A stretch of 64,000 bases of DNA from Emydura subglobosa (taxonomy: Eukaryota; Chordata; Testudines; Chelidae): contig ML680037.1 of the NCBI GenBank assembly GCA_007922225.1, forward strand, positions 6,467,400 through 6,531,399, written 5' to 3'. Below the pieces are notes generated by a model. The model searched no databases and was not told the DNA's origin. It saw only the letters and a program-made list of their open reading frames with translations. Both the position numbers and the translations under genes were made by a program. This document shows, piece after piece, positions 1 through 11,982 of the stretch (positions are counted from its first letter, which is position 1; each line of letters begins with the position of its first letter).

Positions 1-524
1 TGGCCTCAGAATAAGATATAAAATGAATATTGCAAAGAAAGAAGGAAGTGAATAATGAAACTAAAAAAAATTGTCTAGGTTCTATAGAATTCTCTAATAT
101 GAAAAAAGAAAGGTTTATCGATTTGTGCAGTTTCACATATTGCTATAATTCACTAACTTCTGGGCACTAGCTAAAATCACTTTCTTGTTTAAAATCTTAC
201 CAGTGTTTGTCAACTAACTATCTTAAAGAATATCAGTGATAGAGTTGGGATCAGGATGGGTTGTTTGTTACACCCATGAAGTTGATTACAAAGACTCCTG
301 TTGGTCAGCAAAGGCTGGCTGCAGGATTTTTATTTGGGAGCATCTTTAGTTTAAATGAGAAGAGCGTTAATTTAAAAAGCAGGGAAAATCTAAATTTTAA
401 GACAAGAGTTCTTAATTTGTGGTCCACGATGCACTTGCTGTCAGAATAGGTAGAGCTGTCAGGTCCATATGATGATGCCTCTTCCAGTTTCCAGGTGCAA
501 AATTGCATTGAGAGACAATTCTAG
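1..524. other. Intergenic, no feature seen
   Basis: AT-rich sequence. The short open frames here have no recognisable domain, splice context or codon bias. I see nothing supportable. Confidence 0.6.
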
Positions 525-812
525 TGTTGCCAACTCTTGTGATTTTTTTATGAGACTTATGATATTTGGTGATTTTCTTGAAGTTGATTAGGGGAGGATT
601 TTAGATTTCAGTAAAAAAGAAAAAGTAAATTACTAGCCCGCATGGCTGCAGAGAAAAGCAGGAGACCATAAACATAGTAAACTCTGAAGGCTCAAAAGCC
701 AGAAGTCAAAGAAACAAAATCTCAAATGAATTATATTTAATAAAACTCAGGTTTTTTAAGCTAATCGTGATTATGGAGGGACTTAGGATTTGTGAACTCT
801 TGCAGTTTGTGT
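525..812. repeat. hAT-like MITE relic
   Basis: The left edge reads GTGTTGCCAACTCTTGTGAT and the right edge ends in a degenerate inverse (TTGCAGTTTGTGTTACTG). The interior is a non-coding tract with alternating TGA/TCA-rich phrases. CAGKGTTGCCAAC-type ends are typical of non-autonomous hAT elements, and I remember this interior as an abundant reptile repeat. An 8-bp target duplication is not obvious, so the boundaries are approximate. Confidence 0.5.
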
Positions 813-3800
813 TACTGATTATATGTACATACTTTCCTAATATACTTTTTCCATATAAGCAATTGCTAGAGTTGTCAGAAGAGGGTGCTGTGTGACCACA
901 AATGGCAGAGGCGGTGAACCTCTTAAGATGCGGTCAGCAGAATGAAAATGTTTGTGAATCCCCAATGTCTTTAGAGGCACAGAAAACCAAATTTACACCT
1001 CTAGACTGCACTAATAGCATAGGGCCAGTAGAGTGAGTGCAGCCTAGGGGCTGTCAATCAAGGTGTCCTCTGTATGACCTTTCTGGATCTCCACACGTGC
1101 AGAAGAGACCCCTATGCTTCATGTGTAGGGTACTAGTTTTATTCTGCCCAGCAACAGTTACTAGTTCGCCCAGCAACAGCTCCTGATTTGTTAATCTGTT
1201 AACCTATCAATAACTCCCCCATGCTCTGTATTGATTGGTCAACTGTTAATTGTTAAACTACATACTCTGTAGTGTTTGCAGCTCTTTGGCATTTTGTGGC
1301 TAGGGGAGTCAAGGGGTTAGGTGCTGAGAAGTTACTAGCAAGTTGCCCTACTGTGAGTCTGCCTGACCAAGAGAGCTCTAGTATTTATGATTTTACTTTC
1401 CTAATGAAAGGTATTGTCTAAATACTTACCAAAAGTTTCAGAATTGGATAGCTTGATTCAGGTGGGAGCAGAAGGAACCCATAAAGGAGCACTATTGCCT
1501 GGGAGGGGAAAAGCTCAGTAGTACTCAAGAACACCCACTCCTTGAAAAATTAAGTTTCAAGAAGGCTGGAGGTATTCATACTGCACTGATGCTGGTACAT
1601 TTTTCTCAATCTTTTTGATGCAAGCAATAAATATGTAATCTACTGAGCAGATAATCTAAAAAGTATATTGCATCAGGATTTACAATAATAAATTTCCATT
1701 TTACTTACAGGATTAAAAAATAAAGCCTGGCAAGATAGGTTTTTAAATTAATTCACTCACACTGAGGAATGGGGCTAATTTTATTTTTAGCATTATGCCA
1801 TATTGAGATCCAGAATATTAGTTTAACTTCTTGCCAACTTGCTGGCAGCTTCCCTTTTTCAATTCAGTCCGGGAAAGCTAAATAAGAAAAAGCAAGTTTT
1901 GTAAATATTTGTGGTGCATCTAAAAATACAGTTGGACGGGGATGATGAACATGGGTGAAATTCTTGCCCCATTGAAGTCAATGGCAAAGCTCTCATTGAC
2001 TTTCATGGGATGAAATTGGCTTCATTTGAAAGCTGGAGTTAATCACTTTTTTCCCCTCAGTAGGGTGTGAATGATCTTCAAATGGTTGAAAAGTAACTAG
2101 TGATTTGGGTGCTTCCATTTTGGGGGCCCAATTTCAATCACTTTAAAGGTGTCTGATTTTTCTAGGGTATGAGCTCAGCACTTTCTAAAAATCAGGACCC
2201 TTTAAGGTATACCGAATTGGGCACCCAAAGTACTTTTGAAAATTTAGGCCAATATGTACTGTTTCCTATTTTACTAAATTAACTTACTCCAAATTAAGAT
2301 TATAAGACTCCACATGCCAGCAGGCAAAATGGTGACAGCTGTTGACAGTTGTATCTTACATGTTTATCTCTTGCATCTATTCTGTGTAAAAAGTGCTGTT
2401 CAGACGGCATATATTAGTACAAAAATTCAGACACAAGTGGCAGCTGTAAAACTATAATGAGAGTAAAAAAAGAATTAAACAATGAACAGGCCTGATTTGC
2501 CCTTGCTTTGTGTATTCACTCGCACCTATTCAAAGAACATAAAAGGCAACCACCCTGTGAGTGGAGAATACTGATTTAGTAGCATTTTACAGTCACATGG
2601 GGGTGAATAAGCTGCACAAGACAGAAGACAGTAAGGGATCAGGTTAGGTGAGTTGGCGGAGGATACAGAGCAAAAAGCTTTTCTCCACTTGAAATGAGAA
2701 AGCTAGAAAATAATTTTCCTTGCTATTCCAATGTTTTCTGGCTTAAAAGGTTTAGAAGCTGTAGGATAATGCTGGTGGAATAATATCTGATCATATAATA
2801 CATTTGAAAATAAGGCAAGTTACCTGTGCAGCCTGGGGTTTTTGAATTCTAGTGCTGGACTATCAATAGCAACCAAAACTTCTGGGTTTGTTTGGGATTT
2901 TTTCCTCTTTAAATGTCTTGATAACCAGATAAGTGGATAAAGTAGTGGAGAACTGTTTCGCACCAGCAGGTGACCTTAAAGATTCCCAAAAGCTCCAGTA
3001 ATTCCTGGTGGAACACCACTGACTTCAGTAGTTACATCAGGGATAAATCTGGCCCCAGTATATTAGTAATGTGCTTTGCTCCATAAAGAATGCTGGGAAA
3101 GGACTGAAAGAGAGATTTCTGATGTCAGCAGACTTCCGTTTGTGCTCTAAGCAGTAACCATATTTAACCTCCTTTCACTGCTTCCTTTTGAACTGGTTTG
3201 AATTCTACATGAACATCTTTTGCCAGAACTGTATTATCTGCATAGCTCATATACAAAGGTTAATGCGGGAAGTGTGAGTTGGCTAATTAAAGGACTCTTT
3301 CCAAGTTGGCCAGTTAATCTTATACTCGCTTTAAACCCTACAGACGTCTGTGAGATTTCTTCTGCAAATATCCTTTTTACCTGTTATTTTTCAAATTAGG
3401 ACCTTGAATTGCTCATCATATACTTTTTATCAGCAGAACACTAGCTGTCCTTAGATTTCCAAAGCAGAATATAAAAAGGAAAATTCATGTCAAACAGATG
3501 TTTGCCACGGCTGCTTGAGGTTTTGCAAGAGATAGTACGCCAGCTGAGCAGAATCATTTAGGAGGCATTTTTTTGTTCTTTCTTCATAAATCTCATTAAA
3601 GCAGGAAATAGGTCCGAAACACGAAAGAAAGATAAATGAGTCTCATTAAAAGGAGTATGGTGTGTTAAACCATAGGTATGTGACATACTGAGCTATCACG
3701 ATATCGGGGGGCATGAGTCTGAAGGAGAAGTGCTTCCTGACATCGAAGGAGTGGTGATATGTAAGCAAAGACACAAGTCCTAAGGTATCTCATAGTGATG

Positions 3801-5400
3801 TACTTATTGAAAGAGAGAGATTTTCAGCATATTTTAAATACCTTAATCACAAGATATCCTTGATCCCTGAAAGAAAATTTGGAATGCTAAGCTAATTAGT
3901 TAACAAACAGGCTGGTCAATGACACTCTGGGTCAAATTTTTACCTCTGTCTAAGCAGGCAGGACGACATTGGCTTCTGTAGGGTTGTGCCCTGGGCAGAG
4001 TTTAACCACATCACCCTCTGCTATATAAATATAAATATGCCCATGAATGCGCAAACACAAACATAACATTTTTTCCTCCTGCTATTTTTGGATCCAAGTC
4101 ATGGTAAAAGTACATTTGATTATTAAAGCAGCAGGAGAGGAGTTTGTTAAATTTTAATAAGTCATCCTTATTGCATGTAATGGAAATTACTCTGTAGACC
4201 TGTTTACTCTTTTACCCTGCTGTGCCTAAATACGGAAGCAGATCTTACTTTCTAGCCAATGAAACTCGAGTGGTTCTCACTCTGCTGGCAACCTCTTTGA
4301 AGCATGTGTGCTGGAGGGTGAGGCCAAGGTTAGCAATAGAGGCTTTATTAACAAACAACATTTTCAATTTTTAGTTGGTGGATGACCTTATGCCTAGCAG
4401 TGCATCTAGCCGTAAATAATTACTCCATTGCACTGACTCCGCTGTGTCCTATTGCTTAATTAATGTATTCTTATGCCTTCAAAGGTAATTTGAAGTTACT
4501 TGGCATTTTAAAAAGGGTATGTGGCAATGCACCCCCACACTGGAAAGCTCCCTACTGAAAGCTCCAGTGTTCAAGCTCCCTTTCACTTCTTAAACCCAGG
4601 AGGCCTGATTCTCCTTGGCCTTGTGTCTTGTAGGCATTTGCACCTGTGCAAAATGGGCCAGGTCCTGGTCCTTTGTTCCATGTGCTTTGAACTGCTCCAA
4701 CTGCACAAAGTCGGTGGAAAGCTGACTTAGCTGACCAGGTGAATGGTATGCTGCTGATCTGCATAGAGTGTGTATTGGAGGGTGTGGCTGCGGACAAAAG
4801 GTTATGACCATAGTGCTGCTGTGCACTTGGGATCCCGCGCTTCCAGAACAGTACACGTGGGCTTAGGCTAGATGTAGCTCTCAGAATCAATCTTCTTTAA
4901 GCAGCCAAGAAGTTTTTTGTTTTTTTTTTAAGTCGGTGGTAACTTTTTCTAATGTAAATTGAAGCTGCTGATTTGTTACCAAACTGAATTTTGATGTTTA
5001 GATGCTCAGACTTGCAAATAAATATGCCCACCAAAATTAACCAAAAACACACCAACAGCATGTGCATATACTTGTGAGCAAAATGACACTGCTTGGCATA
5101 ATTCCTTTTTAGTCCACTAAGAACAGAAATGAGAAGACACATGTCATGGTTTTAACACCTATTGGTACCTAATATTCAAATTTTTGAAACATTTATTGAT
5201 CCTTATATCATAATATTAAAAATAAGTTAATCATAACACAGAAGTTACATGAAATCATCTTCTCATTTTCTTGCATTCTTAATATTTGTTTTATAGTACA
5301 TAATGGTTAGTAGTTAGAGTAGAAGTAACCCAGAAGTGATGGTGATTGCATTTTTTACAAATAGAGCAACATCAGTTAGATGAGTAGTTAGATGAAGTAG
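813..5400. other. Intergenic DNA with old repeat relics
   Basis: No coding region is supported in this AT-rich stretch. Fragments of old palindromic MITE-like repeats are visible at about 1,965-2,250 and 3,000-3,060, with phrases such as TTGAAGTCAATGG facing their inverse. A short near-direct repeat (CCCAGCAACAG) occurs twice at 1,147-1,190. The open frames on both strands at 4.5-5.1 kb carry no recognisable domain. Confidence 0.45.
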
Positions 5401-5429
5401 TGGTTTTTATACTTGTAGTTGTTAGAGTT

Positions 5430-7140
5430 ATAGGTAAACCATGGAACAGATAGTAAATCTCAAGAGAGACGTGCCAGTTTCCTACAGTCTTTGCTTTGTT
5501 TGCCATTAATCAAGTAAAGAAGATGGGCATGAGGCAGGATTGCATAGAATAAGGGAGGCAACAGACATTAGAAAGAAACGGCAAGAGAGGCCATTGACAG
5601 AACTGAGTCTATCTTTCATTCAGAACAGACAATAGGCACAGAAATTCATGAGGCACTGAAATTGCTATTCCCAATACCCTGACAGATAAAATTTAGAGGT
5701 AAGAGAAAACAAGATCATCTGCAACTGATGAAGCACATGTGGCAAACTGTATGAGGTGAAGAAATAAGTCAAAGGAAAGGCCTCAACCATGATGGCAGAC
5801 AGAATTATTCCTTGGTGACCAATCACAGCCTATAAAGACAGCCAGACTGAAGTTGCAACAGATTTTGAAACTTGAGTTAATGCCTGACCCTTTGGCGATA
5901 GCACAGATAGTGGCAGTGTAAGAACAGGCAAAAAAGCAATTCTGGGTTACGTACTGACAGCTGATGTGTACTGCCCACCAAAAGTTACCCCTGTTGGGAG
6001 AAGCTGTCTTGTGACAGATGCATAAGCTTTGGTACAAGCTATAAAAAAGCCATCCAGAGCCAAATCACTTGGAGACCTTGCAGACACATTTGTAAAAATA
6101 GTACTTAGGACTGGAGAAGTCTTCCAAAGAATACATAGTGTTTGACAGATACTACAAAGCATCTGTTAAGGGTAGTATGAAGGCAAAAATGCTCGAGAGG
6201 AAAAAGACCCATTTGAAGAGCAGTGAAAAGCCAAATGAGGAGGATCTTGCAATGTTTTTATCTGAGCAATGAATGACACTAGCACCACATCATAAAATCA
6301 TCATTCTGGTCAGTGGATTTCGGGATGAGGCTGAAGTATAGTGCTCAACAGCAACAGTTGACACCAATCACCTGTGTGCTTGTCAGGGGGAAGCAGACAC
6401 AACAAGGATTTTACACTGTGTACACTGTGATGCCTGATTGTTGCAGCCAGGGACACAGATGTTCTTTCCTATTCGTGCCATTTGTGAGAAACTACAATAT
6501 GGACCCATTGTTCTGGAAAGTCTACTCCCATTTTCATGCCCTGAGTGGTTGTGATTGCTGGACTCAGCAAGAAGACTGCATGGGAAGTTTTTCATCAACA
6601 CCAGCAGCTTCTAACACACATTGACCAGGGTGATCTGGATTCAGAGAAGTTGAAATGTGCAGAAGAATTTATTTGTAAGATGTATGCGTTGCCAGTGGTC
6701 CACAGCACTGAGAAAACACGTGCCATTTTGTTCACATTCTTCCAATCATCAGAAGATCTACATCACAAATAATGTCCTTTTTTTCCCCCCACATGCAGGA
6801 GCTCCTTACCAGGCTCTAATATAGAGACAAGCCCATTACCCAAATTAAAGTATTGGATCCTCCAAATATAATGTATTGGAAATAGGAGGACAGAAAGTCT
6901 GATGCCATAGTTCACCTCATTGCCACCAATACCAGCAGACTCCATGGAGGCAATATTCTGTGGCTGCGTAAATCAGTGATGTAGGTGCAGGACAGCACAA
7001 GTTTGCACAGGAGCATGCAAATGTAGAGAACTGGAACAAGGTAGTCAGTGTACCTGACACCAGGGCTTAAGGACAGTATTGTCAAATAAATAGATGTCAA
7101 TCTGCTGCTGTATACCAAAATTACTTGCAATAATACAACA
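5430..7140 (+). pseudogene. Degenerate gene of an uncharacterised animal repeat family (HALxGCD type)
   Basis: A decayed plus-strand coding region read across several frames. The best pieces lie at 6,313-6,624 and 6,545-6,772. The first carries His-Ala-Leu-Ser-Gly-Cys-Asp (about 6,533-6,556). The second continues with a basic Lys-Lys-Thr-Ala-Trp-Glu-Val-Phe stretch and a long helical region. Upstream (6,040-6,350) a frame with the flavour GDLADTFVK, then a Gly-Phe-Arg-Asp-Glu-like phrase, matches the order I remember from a multicopy family in fish, amphibians and turtles. Downstream (6,960-7,060) a Cys-rich tail (QVCTGACKCRE) is visible in another frame. Many stops and frameshifts show it is dead. 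The family's function is unknown to me. An aspartate-rich core in intact relatives may be nuclease-like, but that is inference. Confidence 0.45.
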
Positions 7141-8047
7141 GTGACATGAGTGCTTAACTTGTGTGCATTAAAATGTTTACTTAATGTTTAATGAAGAAAA
7201 TGTTTTCAGAACAAGTATTTTTAGATTATGCGCTGTATTCTGATAGTTAAATCAGCTGCTATACTTTTGTTTCAAGGTGCTAATGCTTAGGTTGTAAGAG
7301 CCACATAAACGTGCTCTTTCAGGTTGTATAACATACTAAAAATTTCCGCATCCCTTGCAGTTAAGAAACTGAAATTCAAAAAAACTTTATAAAAAGGTTG
7401 TGCTTATCATTTGATCACTTTTATTACATCCTACAGTTCATTAAGAGCCAACTGAAGTATGTTGATCCTAAATGAAAAGGAAATGAAGATTTACACTTCA
7501 GTGATTCCCATGTGTTACTTTGTTCTTTGTAGTGGCTTTTATACACAACATACAACTTCATAACATCCTTATTCAGCATACCCTAATTATCTTAAAAAGA
7601 CATGTTACCAGCTTTTAACAAAACATGCCTCCTACAGTTAACTTTTCTGAAAAACCCGACTAGTCTAGGCCATTACCTGCCAACATGATTTGCTCTGTGG
7701 GGTAAATCAGCCCCCAGCTAGACCTGCAATTGGGGGCTGGAAGCATAAAGGTGGTGTAAAGATGCCTTTGCTCCCCACCCTCAGTTGTGCCAGCTGCAAC
7801 TGTGGAGTCTGCCCAGTGAGTGTAGAGTAGGTGTGAAATGTTACCAGATCAGACCAGTAGCATTGTACACCAGCTTTGCCCAGGTGTAAATTACTGCACA
7901 TGGTGCATTTGTCAAATAGATGCAGAATGTCAGGATCCTTCTGGACTCCTCTCTGCTTACAGATCCCAGGTAGAAGACATGGCCAGATAACTGATGGCAG
8001 CTTTTAAAAAAGAAAACTTTTGTTCTTTCCTCTCAGGTGTAGACTAA
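7141..8047. other. Intergenic, no gene
   Basis: AT-rich spacer. A GC-richer patch at 7,700-7,900 with TAAATCAGCCCCCAG-like phrases looks like an old MITE or SINE relic that I cannot classify. No gene is supported. Confidence 0.45.
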
Positions 8048-8215
8048 GGGCTTGTCTACACTTAAAATGCTGCAGCGTTGCCACTGTAGCACTTAAGTGA
8101 AGATGCTATCTACGCCAGTGAGAGGCCTCCCATTGACATAGCGCTGTCCACACTGGAGGGTAGGTTAGTGTAACTGCATTGAGCGACATAGTTATACCAA
8201 TGTAAGTTGCTAGTG
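8048..8215. repeat. Reptile MITE (non-autonomous DNA transposon)
   Basis: Begins GGGCTTGTCTACACTTAAAA and contains phrases such as GTAGCACTTAAGTGAAGA, CATAGCGCTGTCCACAC and TAGTTATACCAATGTAAG. I recognise these from a very abundant turtle and crocodilian MITE whose ends are inverted copies around TCTACAC. The right end is truncated or decayed. It carries no coding capacity. Confidence 0.6.
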
Positions 8216-9115
8216 TTATTTATGGGAGGGATTGCAGTACTCCCAGGTCCCAGTCAAGATCACCAGATCAGGGAGCGTGAGGGCCTCACAGCCTAAAAAG
8301 TAGCCTTTCAATTCGATATACATGTATTGCCTTAAAATTTTGTTGAATTTCCTCTTGTATTATGATGAGAAAGAGTAAACATGAAGGTGCATATATGTGA
8401 GAGATGAGAGAGAGTGAGGGACGGGTGGTTGAGAGGCAGGATGTGGCCTTCTATGCATCGCTTCATTCCCATTTTTTCCCCTTTACCTCTAAGTGTTTGC
8501 ACAGTCAGGCTCTATTCCACAACATGCCAGGAGGTTTTAAAAAATATACATCAGGTGCAGCAAAATGGAGGGGAAAAAGAGAAAGGAGCAGATTAGAAGA
8601 CTTAGAGGTGCCCTTGAGAGGTTTTTGATTCCTGGCTCCTCTTTGAGGAAACCAGGCAAGGAAAAAACTTAGCGATGCATGAAGAAAATAAGGAGCAAGA
8701 AATGTCGGACAGTTACATTGCTATATCCTGACAAGAGGGAGAGACTATCCACAATTCAGAAGACAATCCAACTAATTTCAACTAACCCTTTATAGCATTA
8801 GTGATCCTTCAATGTAGCCCAGATTCATAGAGAAAAAACAAGAATGACCATTGCAAGTTAAAGGTAAAAGTTTTCCAAGTCACAAGGAAGCAGGTTTACA
8901 GAAGAAAATTATGTAAGCAAATTGAAAAATGAAGAAAATGTACAACAACATGGGCTTATATAGTCCAGTAAAGTGAACAGAGTATTCTGTTTTTGTTGCA
9001 GATTATTTAGTGCTGGTAACCATAGTCTCTCATTGATGGTGATTTTTGGGAATGGCAGTAAACTCATGAGAAAAGCCATGGTCACATCAGAAATACGATG
9101 AAGTGGAAAGAATTG
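8216..9115. other. Intergenic, no gene
   Basis: The open frames at 8.4-8.63 kb are short and overlap one another in two frames. No domain or splice signal is supported. Confidence 0.5.
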
Positions 9116-9119
9116 GAAC

Positions 9120-10830
9120 TATGACTGAAAAACTAATTTTGAAATTGACCAGACTTCACAATCATTGCTTAAAATTGAGAAACAACACTTGCAAGGTGTA
9201 TTTGAAAGAATTGTGGCCATTGTTCTTTACTTAGCTGAACAAAACCCATGGATCTGTGGAAAAACTTAGAGGGCAGAAATGGAAACTTCTTTGACCAAGT
9301 TGAGTTAATGGCTAAATTCCCTATAATGAAAGAATATGCAATATGGCTTTTCTTTCTTTTTTTTTCTTTTTTTTTTTGCTTGCTAAAGAAAGACATCACT
9401 CAAGCCCTACACACTACAAATGATATAATTTGAAGTAATCTTAACAGGTAATAAATGCAAGTATTAACAACATAAATAAGATGAAGTATTACTTCATTAT
9501 TTTGGATTGCACATCTAATATCAGTCACAAGGAACAAATTTTGAGGTATGTTAAGATCTAAGAGACAGAAGTCAATATTGAAGAGCACTTCCTTTCATTT
9601 CTAAATGTGCAGGAAGCTATCGGAAAGGCTCTGTCAGATGAGACTCTTCAGGTGTCATCCAGACATGGTAAGAAGACATTTGATAATGGAGCTTATATGA
9701 GAGGCCTGCATCAAGGTGTGCAAGCTCATTTAATACAAAAGAACAAAAAGGCATATTTTGGCCCTTGCAGATGCTATTCCTTAAATATAGTATTGCGTGT
9801 TGCAGCAAATTCCTCAAACTGGTTGAAAACTTTTTGTAGTGCTCTTCAAGAAGTATACATTATATTTGCAGGTTCAGCAAGTAGGTGGACAGTTTTGAAA
9901 ATCCATTAAAGCCTCTCTCCAACACAAGATGGGAGAGCACAATTGAAAGTATCAAAGCCTGCAGTTTCATCCATAGAGTGTGCAGTTGGCGCTGTTGAAA
10001 TGGAGAGAAATGACAAAAGATAATGGGATATATACAGAAGCTGAATCTCTGATGGATGAACTCTCCTCATTTCAGTTCATTGTCTCACTTGTGGTTTGGC
10101 TTAACTTATTGTTTAAAATTGATATTGCAAGCAAAATATTGGGGTGCTCAATGCTTGGTTTTGATTGTCAGCAAATTAATTGAAGCTATTCAGACAGAAA
10201 TACAGAATTATCATGAAAATGGATTTGAAGAGGCATTGTTAATTGCTAAACAGATAGCAGAAGAAATGTCAGTGTGTACAGAGCTAGCTAAAACACAAGC
10301 TTGCAGAAAGAAGAAATTGTTCAACTATAAAGCAGAGGAGCAAGTCATTGGCGATGGAAAAAAATGTATATTTAATTTCTTCCATATTCCTATACACCCT
10401 TCTCTCGTGAACCTGGGAGAATGTTTTGCATTATTATGGGAGTACATGAATGTATTTGGATTCTGGTGTGATGTGTAAAACATTGCAAACTTTTTTCTAA
10501 CAGGTGAGTAGGAAAAGTTGTGCAGTGACCTGGAATCAGTTCTGACCAGTTCAGCAGCATGGACACAGTACGTGAACTTGTGTCTTTCTGGTGTTTTGCT
10601 GAAACCTCTGGATACATTTGAGATACTTCAGTTCATTTTCTGGAGCGGTTTGTCCATGGTGTACCCAAACACATGTATTGCTCTGTGAGTGTTTCTCAGA
10701 GCTCCAATATATGTGGTGCCTGCAGAAAGAAATTTCTCAAAGCTTAAGTTAATACAAAATTTATTTGACGTCTGTCTTGTAGTCACCGTGCCTCAATGAG
10801 TCACAACTGAGGATGCCAAATTCAGGACAG
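9120..10830 (+). pseudogene. ZMYM1/DUF4371-like hAT transposase relic
   Basis: Plus-strand decayed coding region. At 9,180-9,345 frames read as an Ile-Val-Ala-Ile-Val-Leu helix followed by a Gly-Asn-Phe-type segment. At 9,430-9,600 a hydrophobic Ile-Leu-Asp-Cys-Thr-Ser-Asp-Ile phrase fits the first catalytic Asp region of hAT/DUF4371 proteins. The open frame at 9,607-9,909 contains YDNGAxM-like (FDNGAYMRG), then VQAHL and CYSLN, then SASRW, all in the order of this family. The C-terminal dimerisation signature AERNFSKLKLI lies at about 10,718-10,755. Stops and frameshifts are frequent, so it is inactive. It could be a domesticated ZMYM1 retro-copy, but a transposon relic is simpler. Confidence 0.65.
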
Positions 10831-11980
10831 ACTGCCAAGAAATAGGGCAGACTCACCCTAACCTGGCCGTTATTCTCTCATTAGATTATACCAAGACAGT
10901 CAAAAAAGTGAACTTCTGCCTCACCACACTGGTTAACAAGAAGTCAAAAATGCAGTCTCCTTCAGCATTTCAGCTCTTGTCTCACCACCCAGACACTGGA
11001 TTCTATGATGAGTGGTTACTGAAAACCAATTTAATCAAGTAAAGGGTCCTTCTCATTCCAAAACATTGGCCACTTAGCCAGGTCAATATATAACGCAGCT
11101 CTTTACCCAATAATCATGCTGATACCAATCCTTCAGTAACTAAAAACTCAAGTTTTAATAATAGAAGGAAGAAGAGAGTTAGTGATGGTTAATAGATCAT
11201 CTATTCTAGATACAAATAATTGCAAAATCCTTGTATCAGGTTTGTAGCAATGATGGAATAGACTGCTGGCTTGTAAAGTCTCCCTGGTAACTTCCAAAGA
11301 TTGGAGGGTCATGTTCAAATTGCTCCTTTTAGTTGTATATCCACAGTCCCAAGAATTAGGGTAGAAAAGAGGCAAAATGGAGATAGATCTGAAGTTAATT
11401 TTTTTTTACGGACACGGTAAACTTTTTACTGACATCGCTAAAAATACCATAAACAATACAACAATGTCACAAAAGTGTGAACTCGTTTTACATCAGTCTC
11501 CTGTTGCCTTTTACAGTCTACGACAAATTGCCCGCTCTTCTATGGTGGGTCCCTGCACTTGCTGTCATGTGGTGGGTTGGGGCATCACCTATTGCCCGTC
11601 TCTGGACGTCATTGCCTCTGTAGTACACTGAGAGGGAAGGAAGAAGGGACCCGGGTGTGCCCTCTACTCTGGGCCCCAGCGCAGGGGCCCTTTGAATAGC
11701 GGCTATGTGCTGCAGACACTGCTTGCAGCTGAACTTCTTTCCCCTGGGCTATTTCCCCCTCTCTGTTCTTTTGTACCTTTCTCGTGGCTCTTGGTCTGGT
11801 TCCTCTGGTTGATTACAACACTCCTCCCACACTACGGCCAGTTCTCCTTCCTTTTTCCCTCCATCTGGCTGGAATAGGGGTTTTTAATCAGGACTCTAGC
11901 TGGGCCTTATCAAGTGCTCCTAATTAACCTGTAGTAACCTCTGCTCAGTCTGCAGGGAACAAGGTCAGGAACATTCTGGG
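10831..11980. other. Spacer with LTR-like unclassified repeat
   Basis: No gene is seen. The block at about 11,620-12,000 is C/T-rich and ends with TTATATAATCTCCCTTCTGG-type text, which looks like a decayed LTR or other interspersed repeat. The block at 11,395-11,440 (TTACGGACACGG, TTTTTACTGACATCG) resembles the subterminal sequence of the neighbouring hAT element's other end at 14.34-14.43 kb and may mark its left arm. Confidence 0.35.
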
Positions 11981-11982
11981 GC

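Noticed and set aside
261..508. Two overlapping short open frames
   Set aside because: Opposite strands, no domain, and AT-rich composition compatible with chance.
9354..9378. T-rich tract as a LINE or SINE tail
   Set aside because: It lies inside the hAT-like coding relic with no retroposon sequence next to it; a simple low-complexity insertion.
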